A stretch of 6,732 bases of DNA from UBA4416 sp044238845 (GCA_044238845.1 JBIICN010000095.1:1-6732), one strand, 5' to 3'; shown: positions 1-6,491, counted from the first letter of the stretch. Numbers and translations are program-made. Notes: a model not told the origin generated them from the sequence alone.

Positions 1-90
1 TTTTTGAACTTTAGGTTTAATGCTGTCCGATGTTTGTCCAAAAGAAACAAAGTAGGAAAAGATAAATATTAATTTGAAAAAAAATCTCAT
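1..90 (-). CDS. Secreted protein, N-terminal fragment (runs off left edge)
   Basis: Reading leftward from an ATG at 90, thirty codons stay open to the window edge. The product begins MRFFFKLIFIFSYFVSFGQ and continues TSDSIKPKVQK. This is a typical Sec signal peptide: Arg at position 2, a Phe/Ile/Leu-rich hydrophobic core, and a small-residue site just before Gln19, the usual cleavage position in Bacteroidota exported proteins. There is no lipobox Cys, so a type I signal peptidase substrate is likelier than a lipoprotein. The mature part is too short to assign a family. The gene is co-oriented with the rest of the window but separated from the upstream 122-residue gene by about 0.8 kb of structured non-coding DNA, so it is probably an independent transcription unit. 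The ATG is the only sensible start, because it sits immediately before the hydrophobic core. Confidence 0.75.
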   Translation of the reverse strand, partial: MRFFFKLIFIFSYFVSFGQTSDSIKPKVQK

Positions 91-121
91 GTCAGGTGTT
101 TTGTCTTTGCCACAATTACTT

Positions 122-310
122 ATAACGTTTTGCAGCTTTGCCTTGTGCGAATTTTGAAACACTCTCTTGTCTAAACGCCGAAATGTTTGTTTATTGCACA
201 AATGCTGCCTCTTTTTTTGCTTACTTAAAAATACAACTTTCTGCGCAGCAGGCAAAATGTAAGCAAAAAACTTATACTTCCGCTCGCATAAGGCAAAGGT
301 GCTGTTATGT
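122..310. repeat. Long imperfect palindromic spacer with nested stems
   Basis: This non-coding stretch folds back on itself. ATAAC at 122-126 is complementary to GTTAT at 304-308. CTTTGCCTTGTGCGA at 136-150 pairs with TCGCATAAGGCAAAG at 284-298, with 14 Watson-Crick pairs and one G-T. TTTTTTGCTTAC at 213-224 pairs perfectly with GTAAGCAAAAAA at 259-270 around a 34-nt loop that contains the palindrome CTGCGCAG (241-248). Its left half is related to 6617 to about 6672 at the other end of the window. The function is unknown. The nested pairing recalls folded recombination sites such as integron attC, but the 7-bp core (ATAAC / GTTATGT type) does not match the attC consensus exactly. Confidence 0.7.
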
Positions 311-322
311 TTCAGTGCGCCC
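304..322 (+). repeat. Outer inverted repeat, left copy
   Basis: GTTATGTTTCAGTGCGCCC here matches the reverse complement of 6604-6621 (GTTATGTTCAATGCGCCC) with one gap and one mismatch. It is the outermost of the mirrored elements and forms the junction between the palindromic spacer and the cassette. Confidence 0.7.
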
Positions 323-407
323 TACTTAGTTTACACACAGGTACGTGTCCGCATATTTTTTTATGAGTTTAGTTGGTCAGTCTGCCGAATGTTTAGTTTG
401 AAACACA

Positions 408-423
408 GTTTTTAGTTTTTACT
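408..423 (+). repeat. 16-bp perfect inverted repeat, left copy
   Basis: GTTTTTAGTTTTTACT is present here and, as its exact reverse complement, at 6476-6491, about 6 kb away. On both sides a TTGAAAC motif lies just outside it (397-405 region on the left, about 6494-6500 on the right). The sequence is A/T-rich, but a perfect 16-mer in mirrored position beside a hairpin on both sides is unlikely to be chance. Confidence 0.7.
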
Positions 424-436
424 GCGCGATAGGGAG

Positions 437-453
437 GCAATTTGGAAAATTGC
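437..453. repeat. Short hairpin, left flank
   Basis: GCAATTT (437-443) and AAATTGC (447-453) form a 7-bp stem with a 3-nt loop. The hairpin lies 13 bp inside the 16-bp repeat. The right flank has a 7-bp, 3-nt-loop hairpin at the matching place (6444-6460) with a different stem sequence, so shape is kept rather than sequence. No T-tract follows on either strand, so a simple terminator role is not supported. Confidence 0.5.
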
Positions 454-485
454 TTGTTCTAATAGCACCCACAGGCGGGGAAGAA

Positions 486-558
486 ATTTTGCAAGCTTAT
501 TTGGCGCAAACTAAAATTATTGCCTTTGAAAATAAGCGACCAAATGTGCTTGCAAAAT
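486..558. repeat. Large stem-loop, left copy
   Basis: ATTTTGCAAGC (486-496) pairs with GCTTGCAAAAT (548-558). After an internal TT/GT mismatch the stem continues as ATTTGG (499-504) with CCAAAT (540-545), then past a bulged A539 as CGC (505-507) with GCG (536-538). The loop is 28 nt. The same TT/GT internal loop in the same place within the stem is found in the element at 6374-6429. The stem-loop lies downstream of the operon and could end or stabilise its transcript, but its pairing with an upstream copy argues for a structural or recombination role. Confidence 0.65.
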
Positions 559-617
559 GTGCGGTGGCTTGTACACAGGTCAGCAAATTGTGGCGGCTTA
601 GTGGACTATGCGGTTAG

Positions 618-890
618 GTCGACATACATTTATTTTTAAAGCGGTGAGATTTGAAAGGTAAGCGGCTTGTTTTACTTTCTAAGCGGTGAGTTCTATTGTT
701 ACACCTACGTCATTTGACTTTAAAGCGGCAAGAACTATTTTGAGAGCGGTGAGTTCTAAGGTTGAAGCGACTCCATTTACTTTTACAGCGGCGAGTTATG
801 AAATGTAAGCGGCTTAATATATTTTGGAAGCGGTAAGAACTACTTTTAGAGAAACGAGTTTTATAAAACGAGCGGTTGCTATATGAAGAA
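618..890. repeat. Degenerate tandem array of 21-bp units, phase-locked
   Basis: Twelve units start at 639 and every 21 bp up to 870, and 618-638 looks like a decayed thirteenth. The approximate unit is AAGCGGTGAGTTCTATTTT plus two variable bases. GCGG sits at the same place in nine of twelve units (639, 660, 681, 723, 744, 786, 807, 828, 870). The unit at 765 has GCGA, and those at 702 and 849 have lost it. Despite many substitutions there is no net insertion or deletion across 252 bp. Twenty-one bp is two helical turns and also seven codons. Every coding frame I followed through it has stops, so it is not an intact gene now. It begins 18 bp after the stop of the 122-residue gene in the direction of transcription and could be part of that mRNA's 3' end or a protein-binding array. 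Confidence 0.8.
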
Positions 891-908
891 ATAAGAGATG
901 ATTTTTTC

Positions 909-1277
909 TTAATCAGGAAAATTAACACGAATCGAATTCTCTGCCAATAAGCGAGATTGAGGTTTTTTAATGTCCCCAACAATTAATGAATGAGCATTAT
1001 TCTCAGGTAAAGGATTGTAAATACAATCTAGGCCAATGCTTCTTATATAATTTACCTCAGAAGCAAAAAGTCTAAATCGGGTAACATCTTCTATAGAATC
1101 TTCATAAGTAGTCATACTTTCAATGTTAACAGATAATCCATCTTCTAAAGTGCCATCATCATTTTTTTTAAGTTGATAACTTGCAGATGAAGGTTTACCA
1201 TCTGGTTTAATAAAAGTAGGATGAAGAAACAATACTCTTCTTAAAACTCTTTCTTGATTTGAAATTACTATATCCAA
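909..1277 (-). CDS. Uncharacterised 122-residue protein, third gene of operon
   Basis: I cannot give a function. The protein carries the signature HPTFIKPDGKPSSASY (residues 19-34), then GLSV (47-50), and near the C-terminus PLPENNAHSLIVGD (89-102) followed by a basic stretch. I recall small proteins with the pattern HPxF ... SSxxF ... LSV ... PENxAHxLI in many bacteria, usually annotated hypothetical, and this looks like one; that is memory, not a search. There is no signal peptide or membrane segment, so it is probably cytosolic. The start is unusual. The reading frame opens at a stop at 1284-1286 and the only standard start codon before the conserved region is TTG at 1275-1277, because the first ATG is residue 54 and would remove the HP motif. 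It lies 10 bp after the upstream stop, so translation is probably coupled. Confidence 0.75.
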   Translation of the reverse strand: MDIVISNQERVLRRVLFLHPTFIKPDGKPSSASYQLKKNDDGTLEDGLSVNIESMTTYEDSIEDVTRFRLFASEVNYIRSIGLDCIYNPLPENNAHSLIVGDIKKPQSRLLAENSIRVNFPD

Positions 1278-1287
1278 AACGAATTAA

Positions 1288-1767
1288 TTATGCGAAAAAG
1301 GTATTTAATAATTGTATTTCGTGATCAGATTCATTAACGCATTTGCCATTCAAATAATGAAGTTGCTCCGTTGTTCCATCAGAATTAAAATACACTTCAG
1401 CTACCTTGCCATTTTTATTATTTAATTCTACCAACACATCTCCGTTTATACCTGGAGAAGCAAAGTATAATGGTAAATTATTTTTATCTGCTAGTTTAAT
1501 AAAAGCTATCGCTTGCTCAATTGAGCCAATTGAAATCTTATCTGCGTTATAAGAATCAAATCCTTTTTCTAAAGTTCTAAATTTTTCAACTGTGGCGATT
1601 AAATGTTTTGTATAATCTGAATAATTAGAAGTAACCGTTACATTTATAAATATAGTACTTGAAGAACTAATGCCATTGCGATATGCTACAGGGGAATGAT
1701 ACCTGCTAATAAATTCAGGTTTTACTCTTAATTCTTGGATACAAGTTGTATTAGGAAAATCTATCAT
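1288..1767 (-). CDS. Uncharacterised 159-residue protein, second gene of operon
   Basis: No function can be assigned. The N-terminal 50 residues are Ser/Thr/Asn-rich. The recognisable part is LEKGFDSYNADKISIGSIEQ (residues 66-85), a helix (86-95), then LPLYFASPGINGDVLVELNN (98-117), and AEVYFNSDG (123-131). This resembles a loosely conserved pattern I recall from small hypothetical proteins: GWDGYGA, an Ile/Leu-rich helix, a Pro-rich strand ending in a Gly-Asp/Gly turn, then LExxxxxDG. Phe replaces the usual Trp here. I chose the ATG at 1765-1767. The frame is open to an ATG at 1836, but that would overlap the previous gene by 86 bp and add 23 residues that look like out-of-frame translation. 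With the chosen start the overlap is 17 bp, a common coupled arrangement. No signal peptide or membrane segment is visible. Confidence 0.75.
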   Translation of the reverse strand: MIDFPNTTCIQELRVKPEFISRYHSPVAYRNGISSSSTIFINVTVTSNYSDYTKHLIATVEKFRTLEKGFDSYNADKISIGSIEQAIAFIKLADKNNLPLYFASPGINGDVLVELNNKNGKVAEVYFNSDGTTEQLHYLNGKCVNESDHEIQLLNTFFA

Positions 1768-2488
1768 AGAATTCAGGTTTAAGCATTTTTTTAAAAATAT
1801 CTGATGATGTAGTGTGAGCAAAATCACACCACTCAATTATCGATTCTTTGTTTTGAATCCCAGCTTTATTTACTGCTGTTTGCCAAACAAAAGTTGGTTC
1901 TTTCTTATTATTTTGAGCATTTGAAAAAGCAATATGTAATCCCGAAGAGTCTTCCAATTCAAAGACTTGATCAAATTGAAGTTGGCGCAAAGGACCTTTG
2001 GTTTCAAATAAATTATTAAAAGAAAAATTAAAATTAGTGTTTAAAAACTCATCTAGTTTTTCTGTTCCAAAATCTTTTAACTCAACAGAATCGATATATC
2101 TAAGAGTAACAAAGCTATAATTTAATTTATTTTCATAAGCAGATTCAAGCCAATTCATTGTTTTTTGAATCAATTCAAAAAAATCATTCTGCCAGTCGTA
2201 ATTAGTTTCAGTACAATTAATGGTTAAAATACCTGGTCCTATTTGTAAAACAGGCCATTCTTTTTCAGCTTTCCAAAATTGATTTATAACTTGACCGAAT
2301 ATAAAGTCTGCTGGTATGTCTGTTATTTGTTTAGTATGAGGAAACTCTAACTTAACTATATTTTTAAATACACCTAATGCTAGTTTATAGCCTTTGTCAA
2401 ATAATTGATTAGTTTGAGGATTGACGTCAGCATCCCATCTAACCTCAAAAATGACTTCTTTTAAAGGGGCGTTTGGTAATTTAGACAT
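1751..2488 (-). CDS. TIGR04255 family protein, first gene of operon
   Basis: The 245-residue product opens with LPNAPLKEVIFEVRWD (residues 4-19), the N-terminal signature I associate with the TIGR04255 family (LPNAPLxEVxFExRW). It ends with a region around EWCDFAHTTSSDIFKKMLKPEF, matching the family's C-terminal W..D..H......F pattern. Length is normal for the family. These proteins are widespread but sporadic across bacteria, and their function is not known to me. No catalytic motif, signal peptide or membrane segment is visible, so it is likely cytosolic. It starts 74 bp after the stop of the restriction enzyme and has a promoter-like element immediately before its ATG, so the three-gene operon may be expressed separately from the enzyme. 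Its 3' end overlaps the next gene by 17 bp. Confidence 0.85.
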   Translation of the reverse strand: MSKLPNAPLKEVIFEVRWDADVNPQTNQLFDKGYKLALGVFKNIVKLEFPHTKQITDIPADFIFGQVINQFWKAEKEWPVLQIGPGILTINCTETNYDWQNDFFELIQKTMNWLESAYENKLNYSFVTLRYIDSVELKDFGTEKLDEFLNTNFNFSFNNLFETKGPLRQLQFDQVFELEDSSGLHIAFSNAQNNKKEPTFVWQTAVNKAGIQNKESIIEWCDFAHTTSSDIFKKMLKPEFYDRFS

Positions 2489-2492
2489 AATA

Positions 2493-2500
2493 CAAATATA
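2493..2500 (-). promoter_or_regulatory. Putative -7 promoter box for the three-gene operon
   Basis: On the minus strand TATATTTG matches the Bacteroidota -7 consensus TAnnTTTG exactly. Eighteen bases upstream is TATG (2519-2522), one base off the -33 consensus TTTG. Only 4 bases separate the box from the ATG at 2488, so the transcript would be leaderless or nearly so. The surrounding DNA is very AT-rich, which raises the chance of an accidental match. Confidence 0.45.
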
Positions 2501-2562
2501 ATAGATAAATTATAAAAACATACTTGCTTAACGTATCTTAACTATGATTTTGTTTAAAATAG

Positions 2563-5500
2563 CTATTTTTTCGTGTTTTCTTCAACTATTGCTATTTCTT
2601 CAGGGGTTAAATTATATAATTTGTAAACAAGATCATCAATTTGCTTTTCTAATTCAATTGTATTTTCTATAGAATTCATTATTTTTAAGTTAAGAATATC
2701 ATCTGCTAAATCTGTTATTTGATTTTGAATAGAAATACTAGGTACTATAATTGGTAAATTTTCAACATTGCCAGATTTCATTATAGGAAAAGTTTCTCTA
2801 TAATCAGTAAATACATTTGAGAAATAAAAATTCAATAATTTAGAATTTAAAATTCCTAGTAAACACTTAATGCCTATTTCTGAATTTATTAATTCTGTAA
2901 CACAACCAGAATTTAGTACGTAGAATTGATTATTATCAAACGTAAAAGTTAATCTATTGCCAACAAACTTAGAAATTAATTTTTCATTTAGAAGAAAAAT
3001 TCTTTCATCTCTAGCTCTATCTAATTCATCAGGCAAATAATTTACATACTTTTTATTTTCTAAAACCCCATATCTAGAAATTTCTGATCCCGTTATAAGC
3101 GGTTTTTCAGTATCTTGAGTTTTGTTACCACTTATAAACTTTTTATCATTACCGGTTGTTAATCCACGCCATACTTTTGCATATTTGCTTAATTTGGGGT
3201 AAGAGTTTATTTTCCTAATTATTTTATATTTTGATTCGTTAAGTAGAATTAGAAATTTCTTATCTTCAGTTAGTTCACTGATTTCTTTTAGATTCAGAGA
3301 AAACTCATCTTCTTTATTTTTTATAAGAGTTTGTTTAGCCTCAATATTTCCATATGATACAATGATAGTTTCGACACTTGCATCATCAAAAACAATACCT
3401 ACATTGTTTAGAGTGTAAATACTGAAATTAGACAATAAGAAGTTTCGTAATGATGTTGAATATTCGTTTGCAAGAAAGGTGTTTGGAACAATAAAACTAC
3501 AAACACCCTTATCTGAACACAGATTCTTTGATTGCTCAATAAATAATGTATATGTATTAATTTGTTGCTCGCCAGTTACATAATTTTCCTTCAAAAATTT
3601 TATTACATCTGAATTAAATTCATATCCAGTATATCTGCCTCCCTTGATAACAATATAAGGAGGGTTCCCAATAATAGCATCAAATCCCAAATAACCACCA
3701 TCTTCATTTAACACTTCAGGAAATTCAAATCGCCATTCAAGTGCATTCCCATAAAGTGGATTGTTTAAACTTTCGTTTTTATCATCAATTAATTTTTGTA
3801 GGTCACTCTCTAATTTATTTTTTTCTTTTATTTGTTTATCAGTTAATTCGCTACCAAATAATTGGTCGGTATTGTATTTGTTATATAATTGGTATGCTAA
3901 ATCGTCTATCTTTTTTTGTTTGGCTTTTATATCTGTGCTTTCAATATTTTTAAATTCTGTTTTAAAAGCATCAATTTTTTTACTGAGCTCTGCTTTTGCT
4001 TTTTTATCATTTGTGTCTTTGTAAAGATTTACCCAAATTTTATAGTCGTTAAACTTTGTTTTAAACTTTGTACTATTTTCAAAAAAGCCATCACGTACTT
4101 TAAAACGGCTAACCAACGAGTTACCGCATTTTATATTAATATCAATGTTTGGTAAGGTTTGCAGCTCTTTATTAATAGGTTTTCCGCTTTTATCTTGAAT
4201 GTAGTAAGCGTTCTTCAATAATTCTATCCATAAACGCAGTTGGCAAATCATCACTGATTTCGGGTTTATATCCACACCAAACAAACAGTTTTCAATTACT
4301 GTTCTTTTTTCTTTAAATAAGGTTTCCTGTATACGTTGGCTATTTTCGTCTTTATAATTGTATTGAAATAACTCTCCATTTAAACGAGTTACTAACTCGT
4401 CGTTTTCTATTTTTATAGTTAAGCCTCTAAATGGGCCGTTTTTATCGTGTTCAAAAATTTGTAAATCCTGCTTAATAGCAATCATTTCATTTAAAGCCGA
4501 AACTAAAAAATGTCCCGAACCCACAGCGGGGTCACATATTCGTACTTCATTTATTATTTTGTTTGCATCCTCAACGCTTAGTTTTACAACTGCACGTTGT
4601 AAATCATTCCAGTTTTCGTGTTGCCACTTTTGAGCATCATTAAATTTTTGAATAACTGCTTTACGTATGGTTTCACGACACATATATTCGGTAATAAAAC
4701 CTGGTGTGTAAAATGAACCATCTTTGTAACCGTTTATTTTTTCAAAAATTAAACCTAATACAGAGGCATTAATAATGTTTTTTCTTTCTTTTTGTACTTT
4801 TTGCTTATTATCACTTGCAAAATCGTAGGAATCTAAAAAGTCGAATAAATATTTTAAAGTAGATAAAGTTCCCGTTTTACGTTTATCTCCATCTTTTAAA
4901 ACCGTGCTATTAAATATCTCTAGTTCGTAGCGGTCTTTAATTCCGTTAATTTCTAATACTTTTTGTTCTAGTTCAGTTTGTTCAAATAAGGAAGAGTTTA
5001 AGTATGGAATATTACCAAATTTTTTGGTTATTTCTTTTGGTCTATCTTCTGTTTTAATAGCAAGTACTTCAAAAAACAATTCGTCGAGCTCATCAAAATC
5101 TTTAATTTTATCTGAGTTTAAAAAAGAGAATGCTTCTCTATCATCATTGTTATATTTGATTAGTTGTCCTTCTAATAATTTTAAAAACAAAATTCTATTA
5201 AGCCAAGTAATACAAAGTTCTAAGCCAACACTAAACAATTGTTTTTCTTCAGTTTCCCCAAATTGTTCGAGGTTACTAATGTTTTGTAGTTTGTTTCTGT
5301 TTTTTAATATGGTAATTGTGTTTTCAATAAGTGAACCATCGTTTCTATCTTTTTCTGGTTTTCTATCAATAATTTTTTTACCACCATCGGCTGTTTCTTT
5401 TAGCCCTATAATGTGAAGTAATTCGTTATAGAAATCATTATTAAGCTTATTACTATCATTAGCAAACCTAAGTTTTAAAAGATGTTGAGGCGATAATAAT

Positions 5501-6180
5501 TTGTAATAATGCGTTAATTCCTCAATGTCCTTTTCGTTTTCGCTATTAACGAGTTTGTTTATTATTTCGAGGTTAACTTTAGTACAAGGTAAATCGGTAG
5601 TGCATTTATCAAAAAAATTCTTAGCAATTTCATTATAAAAGATGACATTGTTTTCGTTTACTAAAGCACCTTCAGTAAATGATTTATAAGATTTAATAAT
5701 TTCTTTTGTAATTATTTTTTCAAAATCTTGAGCATCAATAATAAACCAATCAGCGATGTTGGTAATAATCAAGTGTTTTATCTCAAGGTTTTCGCCCTTG
5801 ATTCTTTCATCTAAATAGTATAATAAAATCTCTTGAAAAGCCTTTACATTTGGTTTTTCAGCAGTAGCCATTTCAGATTTATTAGATGGCTTTTTTGCTT
5901 CAATAATTACACCGACCGAATCTTTTGCTGATTTACCATTATGAATAGCTAAATCAATTCGTCCTTTTGTGTTTACTTCGTAGTTAGGCTTGTAATAAAC
6001 ATCTTTTAAAAAATCGGCTATTATATTTTTTTGATTTTCTTCACTTTCTTTACTATTAATGCGTTCGTATAAACGCTTAAATTCAGTAATGAATTTATTC
6101 AACTCTTTTTCTTCAATAGATTGATCTTTAAAAGCAAGAGCAAAAACAGAAGATATATTTGTGTTAACACTAAGTTTCAT
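2563..6180 (-). CDS. Type IIG restriction-modification enzyme (fused nuclease-methyltransferase)
   Basis: The 1205-residue chain cuts and methylates DNA at its own recognition site, giving defence against foreign DNA in the cytosol. Residues 57-100 hold a PD-(D/E)xK nuclease core: Asp76 in GRIDLAI and Glu94-x-Lys96 in VIIEAKKPSN. A helical connector (about 210-480) leads to the methyltransferase: SFYTPGFITEYM (489-500), SAM-binding motif I DPAVGSGHF (550-558), FGVDINPKSV (634-643) with acidic Asp637, and the catalytic NPPY (839-842), which indicates N6-adenine methylation. A Lys/Asp/Glu-rich, probably coiled-coil insertion (about 700-805) precedes NPPY. The C-terminal TaqI-like target-recognition part (about 1000-1150) contains VWRGLTTGND, PLITGSEISRYGV and LLGILNSKLLNFYF. 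All motifs are intact, and about 1200 residues is normal for Type IIG. The enzyme needs no partner gene. The ATG at 6178-6180 is the first codon of a continuous N-terminal domain. The target site cannot be predicted from sequence alone. Confidence 0.93.
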   Translation of the reverse strand: MKLSVNTNISSVFALAFKDQSIEEKELNKFITEFKRLYERINSKESEENQKNIIADFLKDVYYKPNYEVNTKGRIDLAIHNGKSAKDSVGVIIEAKKPSNKSEMATAEKPNVKAFQEILLYYLDERIKGENLEIKHLIITNIADWFIIDAQDFEKIITKEIIKSYKSFTEGALVNENNVIFYNEIAKNFFDKCTTDLPCTKVNLEIINKLVNSENEKDIEELTHYYKLLSPQHLLKLRFANDSNKLNNDFYNELLHIIGLKETADGGKKIIDRKPEKDRNDGSLIENTITILKNRNKLQNISNLEQFGETEEKQLFSVGLELCITWLNRILFLKLLEGQLIKYNNDDREAFSFLNSDKIKDFDELDELFFEVLAIKTEDRPKEITKKFGNIPYLNSSLFEQTELEQKVLEINGIKDRYELEIFNSTVLKDGDKRKTGTLSTLKYLFDFLDSYDFASDNKQKVQKERKNIINASVLGLIFEKINGYKDGSFYTPGFITEYMCRETIRKAVIQKFNDAQKWQHENWNDLQRAVVKLSVEDANKIINEVRICDPAVGSGHFLVSALNEMIAIKQDLQIFEHDKNGPFRGLTIKIENDELVTRLNGELFQYNYKDENSQRIQETLFKEKRTVIENCLFGVDINPKSVMICQLRLWIELLKNAYYIQDKSGKPINKELQTLPNIDINIKCGNSLVSRFKVRDGFFENSTKFKTKFNDYKIWVNLYKDTNDKKAKAELSKKIDAFKTEFKNIESTDIKAKQKKIDDLAYQLYNKYNTDQLFGSELTDKQIKEKNKLESDLQKLIDDKNESLNNPLYGNALEWRFEFPEVLNEDGGYLGFDAIIGNPPYIVIKGGRYTGYEFNSDVIKFLKENYVTGEQQINTYTLFIEQSKNLCSDKGVCSFIVPNTFLANEYSTSLRNFLLSNFSIYTLNNVGIVFDDASVETIIVSYGNIEAKQTLIKNKEDEFSLNLKEISELTEDKKFLILLNESKYKIIRKINSYPKLSKYAKVWRGLTTGNDKKFISGNKTQDTEKPLITGSEISRYGVLENKKYVNYLPDELDRARDERIFLLNEKLISKFVGNRLTFTFDNNQFYVLNSGCVTELINSEIGIKCLLGILNSKLLNFYFSNVFTDYRETFPIMKSGNVENLPIIVPSISIQNQITDLADDILNLKIMNSIENTIELEKQIDDLVYKLYNLTPEEIAIVEENTKK

Positions 6181-6203
6181 TAATGATTAAATTATTTAAG
6201 AAT

Positions 6204-6234
6204 TAAATATAGCTATAAAGGGTATGATAACAGA
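6204..6234 (-). promoter_or_regulatory. Putative promoter of the Type IIG gene
   Basis: On the minus strand TCTG (6231-6234) is followed after exactly 19 bases by TATATTTA (6204-6211). These differ by one base each from the Bacteroidota consensus TTTG - N19 - TAnnTTTG. The 5' untranslated region would be about 20 nt. The match is imperfect in an AT-rich region, so this is tentative. Confidence 0.35.
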
Positions 6235-6373
6235 ATTAAACTATAAGCTGTATTAACAGGATTGTGTTTGAAACTCAAATACTATAAAAATACCGAACGC
6301 CCGTGGCGCGCATTATGGTGCGTCAAGCACACGCGCAAACAAAGTGCGATGCACACCTATTTAAAAGGGTAGG
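6235..6373. other. Non-coding leader region with a GC-rich patch
   Basis: There is no gene here. 6292-6300 reads ACCGAACGC, whose reverse complement GCGTTCGGT resembles GCGGTTAGGT at 610-619 on the other flank. From about 6295 to 6356 the DNA is much richer in G+C than its surroundings and contains two tiny hairpins, GTGC-GTCAA-GCAC (6318-6330) and GTGC-GAT-GCAC (6344-6354). The role is unknown. Confidence 0.45.
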
Positions 6374-6429
6374 AATTTAGCTTATTTGGTTTTTTGCCTG
6401 CCTTTTGCAAAAAACAAATGTGCTAAATT
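6374..6429. repeat. Large stem-loop, right copy
   Basis: AATTTAGC (6374-6381) pairs with GCTAAATT (6422-6429). After an internal TT/GT mismatch (6382-6383 against 6420-6421), ATTTG (6384-6388) pairs with CAAAT (6415-6419). G6389 is bulged, and TTTTTTGC (6390-6397) pairs with GCAAAAAA (6407-6414). The loop is 9 nt. The junctions GC-TT-ATTTG and CAAAT-GT-GC are identical to those in the left stem-loop at 486-558, although the flanking stem sequences differ, so both belong to one structural family. Confidence 0.7.
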
Positions 6430-6443
6430 AGGGATAGCCAAAA

Positions 6444-6460
6444 CGGGTTTTCAAAACCCG
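6444..6460. repeat. Short hairpin, right flank
   Basis: CGGGTTT (6444-6450) and AAACCCG (6454-6460) make a 7-bp stem. On the minus strand it is followed by a short run of T, so it could act as a weak terminator for a gene entering from the right. Its position 15 bp inside the 16-bp repeat mirrors the left-flank hairpin. Confidence 0.5.
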
Positions 6461-6475
6461 CAAAGAGGAGAGGAA

Positions 6476-6491
6476 AGTAAAAACTAAAAAC
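6476..6491 (-). repeat. 16-bp perfect inverted repeat, right copy
   Basis: AGTAAAAACTAAAAAC is the exact reverse complement of 408-423. It lies outside the right hairpin, as the left copy lies outside the left hairpin. Confidence 0.7.

Noticed and set aside
138..329. Plus-strand open frame of 63 codons
   Set aside because: It lies within the palindromic spacer, runs against the direction of all real genes, and has Cys-rich composition with no domain. The repeat structure explains the sequence better.
610..620. GTTAGGT as a true integron attC core
   Set aside because: It fits GTTRRRY, but the mirrored copy (GTTCGGT) does not, no matching RYYYAAC partner with an L-box was found at a suitable distance, and no integrase is visible.
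618..890. CRISPR array
   Set aside because: The units are contiguous 21-mers with no unique spacers between identical repeats, and the units themselves are degenerate.
710..982. Minus-strand open frame of 90 codons
   Set aside because: It is out of frame with the 122-residue gene and mostly reads through the 21-bp array, which yields Ser/Arg-rich heptads as a by-product of periodicity. It overlaps the better-supported gene by 74 bp and has no plausible start context.
1288..1836. Long form (182 residues) of the second operon gene
   Set aside because: It would overlap the TIGR04255 gene by 86 bp, and its extra 23 residues look like out-of-frame translation. The ATG at 1767 gives a 17-bp overlap.
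2556..2569. Palindrome AAAATAGCTATTTT as a terminator for the restriction gene
   Set aside because: It has no loop, only two G-C pairs, overlaps the stop codon and is not followed by a convincing T-tract.
5024..5416. Plus-strand open frame of 130 codons inside the restriction gene
   Set aside because: Ser/Phe/Leu-rich antisense shadow of an AT-rich Lys/Asp/Glu-rich coding sequence; the same applies to the plus-strand frames between 3741 and 4155.
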